Assembly: GCA_002868855.1 (NCBI GenBank)
Contig: PKUM01000041.1
Location: forward strand, 1 to 46,538
Direction: 5' to 3'
DNA: 46,538 bases
DNA from: Chromatiales bacterium
GTDB lineage: Bacteria > Pseudomonadota > Gammaproteobacteria > Steroidobacterales > BM003
This document shows, piece after piece, positions 44,864 to 46,538 of this stretch (positions are counted from its first letter, which is position 1; each line of letters opens with the position of its first letter). The notes beneath the pieces were generated by a model. It was not told the DNA's origin and did not search any database. It saw only the letters and a program-made list of their open reading frames with translations. The translations under genes and the position numbers were made by a program.

Positions 44864-45670
44864 TTGCCATATCGCGTCAGTTCCCCTAAGTACCTTCTCG
44901 CCACTGTCCTCGCTTTTGGCTGCATTCTGGCGCCTTTGCAATCCGGCCGTGCCGATATCGCGGATGCGGATGCCTGGGTGACGGCGCTCGATACGAGGTC
45001 CACGGCGGGGCTTCGGGAATTGCTCGGCCGCGGCGTGGATCCGAATATTGCGGCTGCCAACGGCAAGACCGGTTTGATGCTGGCATCGCAGCAGGGTGAA
45101 ACCAGATTGGTGGAGGCGCTGATCGAGGCCGGTGCCGATGTAAACGCGGTAAACGATAATGGCGGCACGCCACTTATGTACGCTGCGATGGCGGAAGATC
45201 CGGAAGCCACTGAGTTGTTGATCGGCGCCGGCGCGAATGTCGACGCTACGGCGAAGCTGGGATGGACCGCATTGCTGGTGGCGGCAGTGAAAGGACATGG
45301 CAAGCCGGCGCGTGCGTTGATCGAGGCGGGGGCCGACTTAAATCGCCAGGACGCTTACGGCTGGACGTGTTTGATGCGGGCGGTCCGTGGCGGGCATGCC
45401 GACATCGTCGCGATGCTGCTCGGCGCCGAGGGCATCAGGATCGACGTGGTTCAGGAAACGGGATCGAGCGCGTTGCACATCGCCGCGGCTGGCGGGCATG
45501 CGGAAATAGCCCGGATGCTTGCAAGACATGGCGCCGATATCGACCTGCGTGACATGTCAGGAAGAACACCGTCAGCGGTAGCGCGTGGAGCGGGGTTCAA
45601 CGATCTCGCGGCAGCGCTTGCAGGCACATCCGACGCTTACGCATCGGGAGCGGCGGCCGAGACGAAGTGA
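44864..45670 (+). CDS. Secreted ankyrin-repeat protein
   Basis: A 268-residue protein with an N-terminal export signal (LLATVLAFGCILAPLQSGRA, Sec cleavage likely after ADA/ARA; LAFGC is a poor lipobox). At least six ankyrin repeats fill the rest: TGLMLASQQGETRLVEALIEAGADVN, TPLMYAAMAEDPEATELLIGAGANV, TALLVAAVKGHGKPARALIEAGADL, TCLMRAVRGGHADIVAMLL and SALHIAAAGGHAEIARMLARHGADI (first 20 residues or so of each match the consensus). It is periplasmic and probably binds a protein partner. It starts with TTG at 44864 in the best frame, with no strong ribosome site. It is convergent with the Rieske-like gene. Confidence 0.78.
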   Translation: MPYRVSSPKYLLATVLAFGCILAPLQSGRADIADADAWVTALDTRSTAGLRELLGRGVDPNIAAANGKTGLMLASQQGETRLVEALIEAGADVNAVNDNGGTPLMYAAMAEDPEATELLIGAGANVDATAKLGWTALLVAAVKGHGKPARALIEAGADLNRQDAYGWTCLMRAVRGGHADIVAMLLGAEGIRIDVVQETGSSALHIAAAGGHAEIARMLARHGADIDLRDMSGRTPSAVARGAGFNDLAAALAGTSDAYASGAAAETK

Positions 45671-45674
45671 CCGC

Positions 45675-46412
45675 CTAGCACGGCGCCGGGTTGGTGCAGT
45701 ATTCCTCGATCGGCCAGACCGTGCTGGTAGTCCCGACGAATGCATTGACGTCGCTGCTGCGCGTCTCCAGCGCGAGCTGAAACCCGAACTCGTCGAAGAA
45801 CTGCCGGAACATATCGCCGCCGTATACGCCGGCGGCCTTAATTTGTCCCGTTTCGTTGTCGTAGTCCAATGCAACGGCCGCGAGTGGCTGCGGAGCAGGG
45901 CCGCTTAGCACGCGCGCCCCGTCGGCCGGATCGTAGACACTGCCCTCGGAGCAGCAATAGATCACTGGACGTTGTGACTGCCCGGGACTGGTTCCCGGCA
46001 TACCGTCATGGCGATAGTTAATGAAGCTGACACGCCGGGTGGGGTAACTCATCTTGTGCGCGCATATGGCCGAGAACGCGACGATCGACCCGTCGGGTCC
46101 GACGCCGCCGTTCCAGCTGTAACGATCGCCGCTTTCGGTCTCGAGATCTGCAGTCTTGCCAATCCGGCGACCGAGGTTCAGCAAGAAACACGGCGTTGTG
46201 GCAAAGGGGTAGTGAAAAATATAGGACTTACCCGGTAGCAGGTTTCTGCCATCGAGTGGTGCGCCCGCCGGGTCTGTCAACAGCGCAGCGTCGGCCTGTT
46301 GCAGCGGTTGCCCGCTGGCAGCGAGCAATGATGGATTCAGCACCACGGCACCGCTCATCATGCTGCAGGCCTTGACGAAATTGCGCCGCGAAACCTTGTT
46401 CTTATCATCCAT
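45675..46412 (-). CDS. Tat-exported Rieske-like protein with altered ligand
   Basis: A 245-residue protein starting MDDKNKVSRRNFVKACSMMS with a Tat motif (SRRNFVKA). The Rieske region has Cys117-Ala-His119 (ICAHKMS) and, 33 residues later, YCCSEGSVYDPADGA: by alignment with CPCHGSxFD, Cys153 keeps the ligand position while the usual His is Glu156. Both Cys of the usual structural disulfide are Ser here (Ser122, Ser155). I prefer the 46412 start over one 25 residues upstream because it directly precedes the Tat motif. It may hold an unusual [2Fe-2S] cluster or none. Confidence 0.72.
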   Translation of the reverse strand: MDDKNKVSRRNFVKACSMMSGAVVLNPSLLAASGQPLQQADAALLTDPAGAPLDGRNLLPGKSYIFHYPFATTPCFLLNLGRRIGKTADLETESGDRYSWNGGVGPDGSIVAFSAICAHKMSYPTRRVSFINYRHDGMPGTSPGQSQRPVIYCCSEGSVYDPADGARVLSGPAPQPLAAVALDYDNETGQIKAAGVYGGDMFRQFFDEFGFQLALETRSSDVNAFVGTTSTVWPIEEYCTNPAPC

Positions 46413-46538
46413 GAAAGTGACCTGTCGGCACTGCCCTCGGCAGCGAACTGTCTCGAATTCTAGCTGCGAGTGACCGTATCGTGCCAATAAAAATCGGTTC
46501 CGGTGGGTGGATGTTGTCGCGCAGAAAGCCGGGCTGCC

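Overview
The window is GC-rich chromosomal DNA from a gammaproteobacterium. The evidence is the gene order yebC-ruvCAB, ybgC-tolQRAB-pal-cpoB-queE-queC-tRNA-Lys and sucA-sucB-lpdA, plus a monofunctional-looking RelA. The queE-queC-tRNA-Lys order after cpoB resembles Pseudomonas-type gammaproteobacteria rather than enterics. I cannot name a genus. I see no phage, IS element or CRISPR.

Layout. (1) 7-4096, minus strand: a tight four-gene operon encoding a Ser-nucleophile S51/GATase-like protein, a Fes-type esterase, an ATP-grasp ligase and a second esterase, with no function I can assign. (2) 4328-4831: a small DUF5658 membrane protein followed by a perfect 13-bp inverted repeat. (3) 5036-10629: sucA, sucB and lpdA, the 2-oxoglutarate dehydrogenase complex. 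(4) 10664-12850, minus: relA. (5) 12925-23360, plus: a YfaZ-like barrel, yebC, ruvC-ruvA-ruvB, the Tol-Pal system and queE-queC. (6) 23362-26068: a TIR-transmembrane gene between queC and tRNA-Lys(UUU), a stretch with no gene, and a GNAT acetyltransferase broken by a one-base frameshift.

(7) 26199-44822 is the most interesting part, a molybdenum formate dehydrogenase (FDH) island. A minus-strand operon runs mobA-moeA-moaB and then continues into a BNR-repeat protein, YqeC, a JAMM peptidase, a ubiquitin-like ThiS/MoaD protein ending in Gly-Gly, and a rhodanese-E1 (MoeB-like) fusion. On the plus strand are a sigma-54 activator with a degenerate receiver domain and a DUF6494 protein. A helix-turn-helix/molybdate-binding-like regulator lies on the minus strand. 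Then DUF3305, DUF3306, a multi-cluster ferredoxin, a TorD-type chaperone, a small Tat protein, a cysteine-type FDH alpha subunit, the FDH beta subunit, a tiny lipoprotein and the FDH cytochrome b subunit end at a clear terminator. (8) 44864-46412: an ankyrin-repeat secreted protein convergent with a Tat-exported Rieske-like protein whose last His ligand position is Glu.

How it fits together. A 15-bp motif, GGGACAAAATGTCCC (perfect palindrome at 35733-35747), recurs with 12/15 identity at 35763, 32644 (reverse) and 38707. Each promoter region carrying it also has a -24/-12 type sigma-54 promoter roughly 100-170 bp downstream of the sites: mobA operon, divergent regulator/DUF3305 genes, and torD-fdh operon. 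I infer that the sigma-54 activator at 32894 binds this motif and co-regulates formate dehydrogenase with molybdenum cofactor synthesis and with the BNR/YqeC/JAMM/Ubl/E1 module. That module is the best candidate for an undescribed system here.
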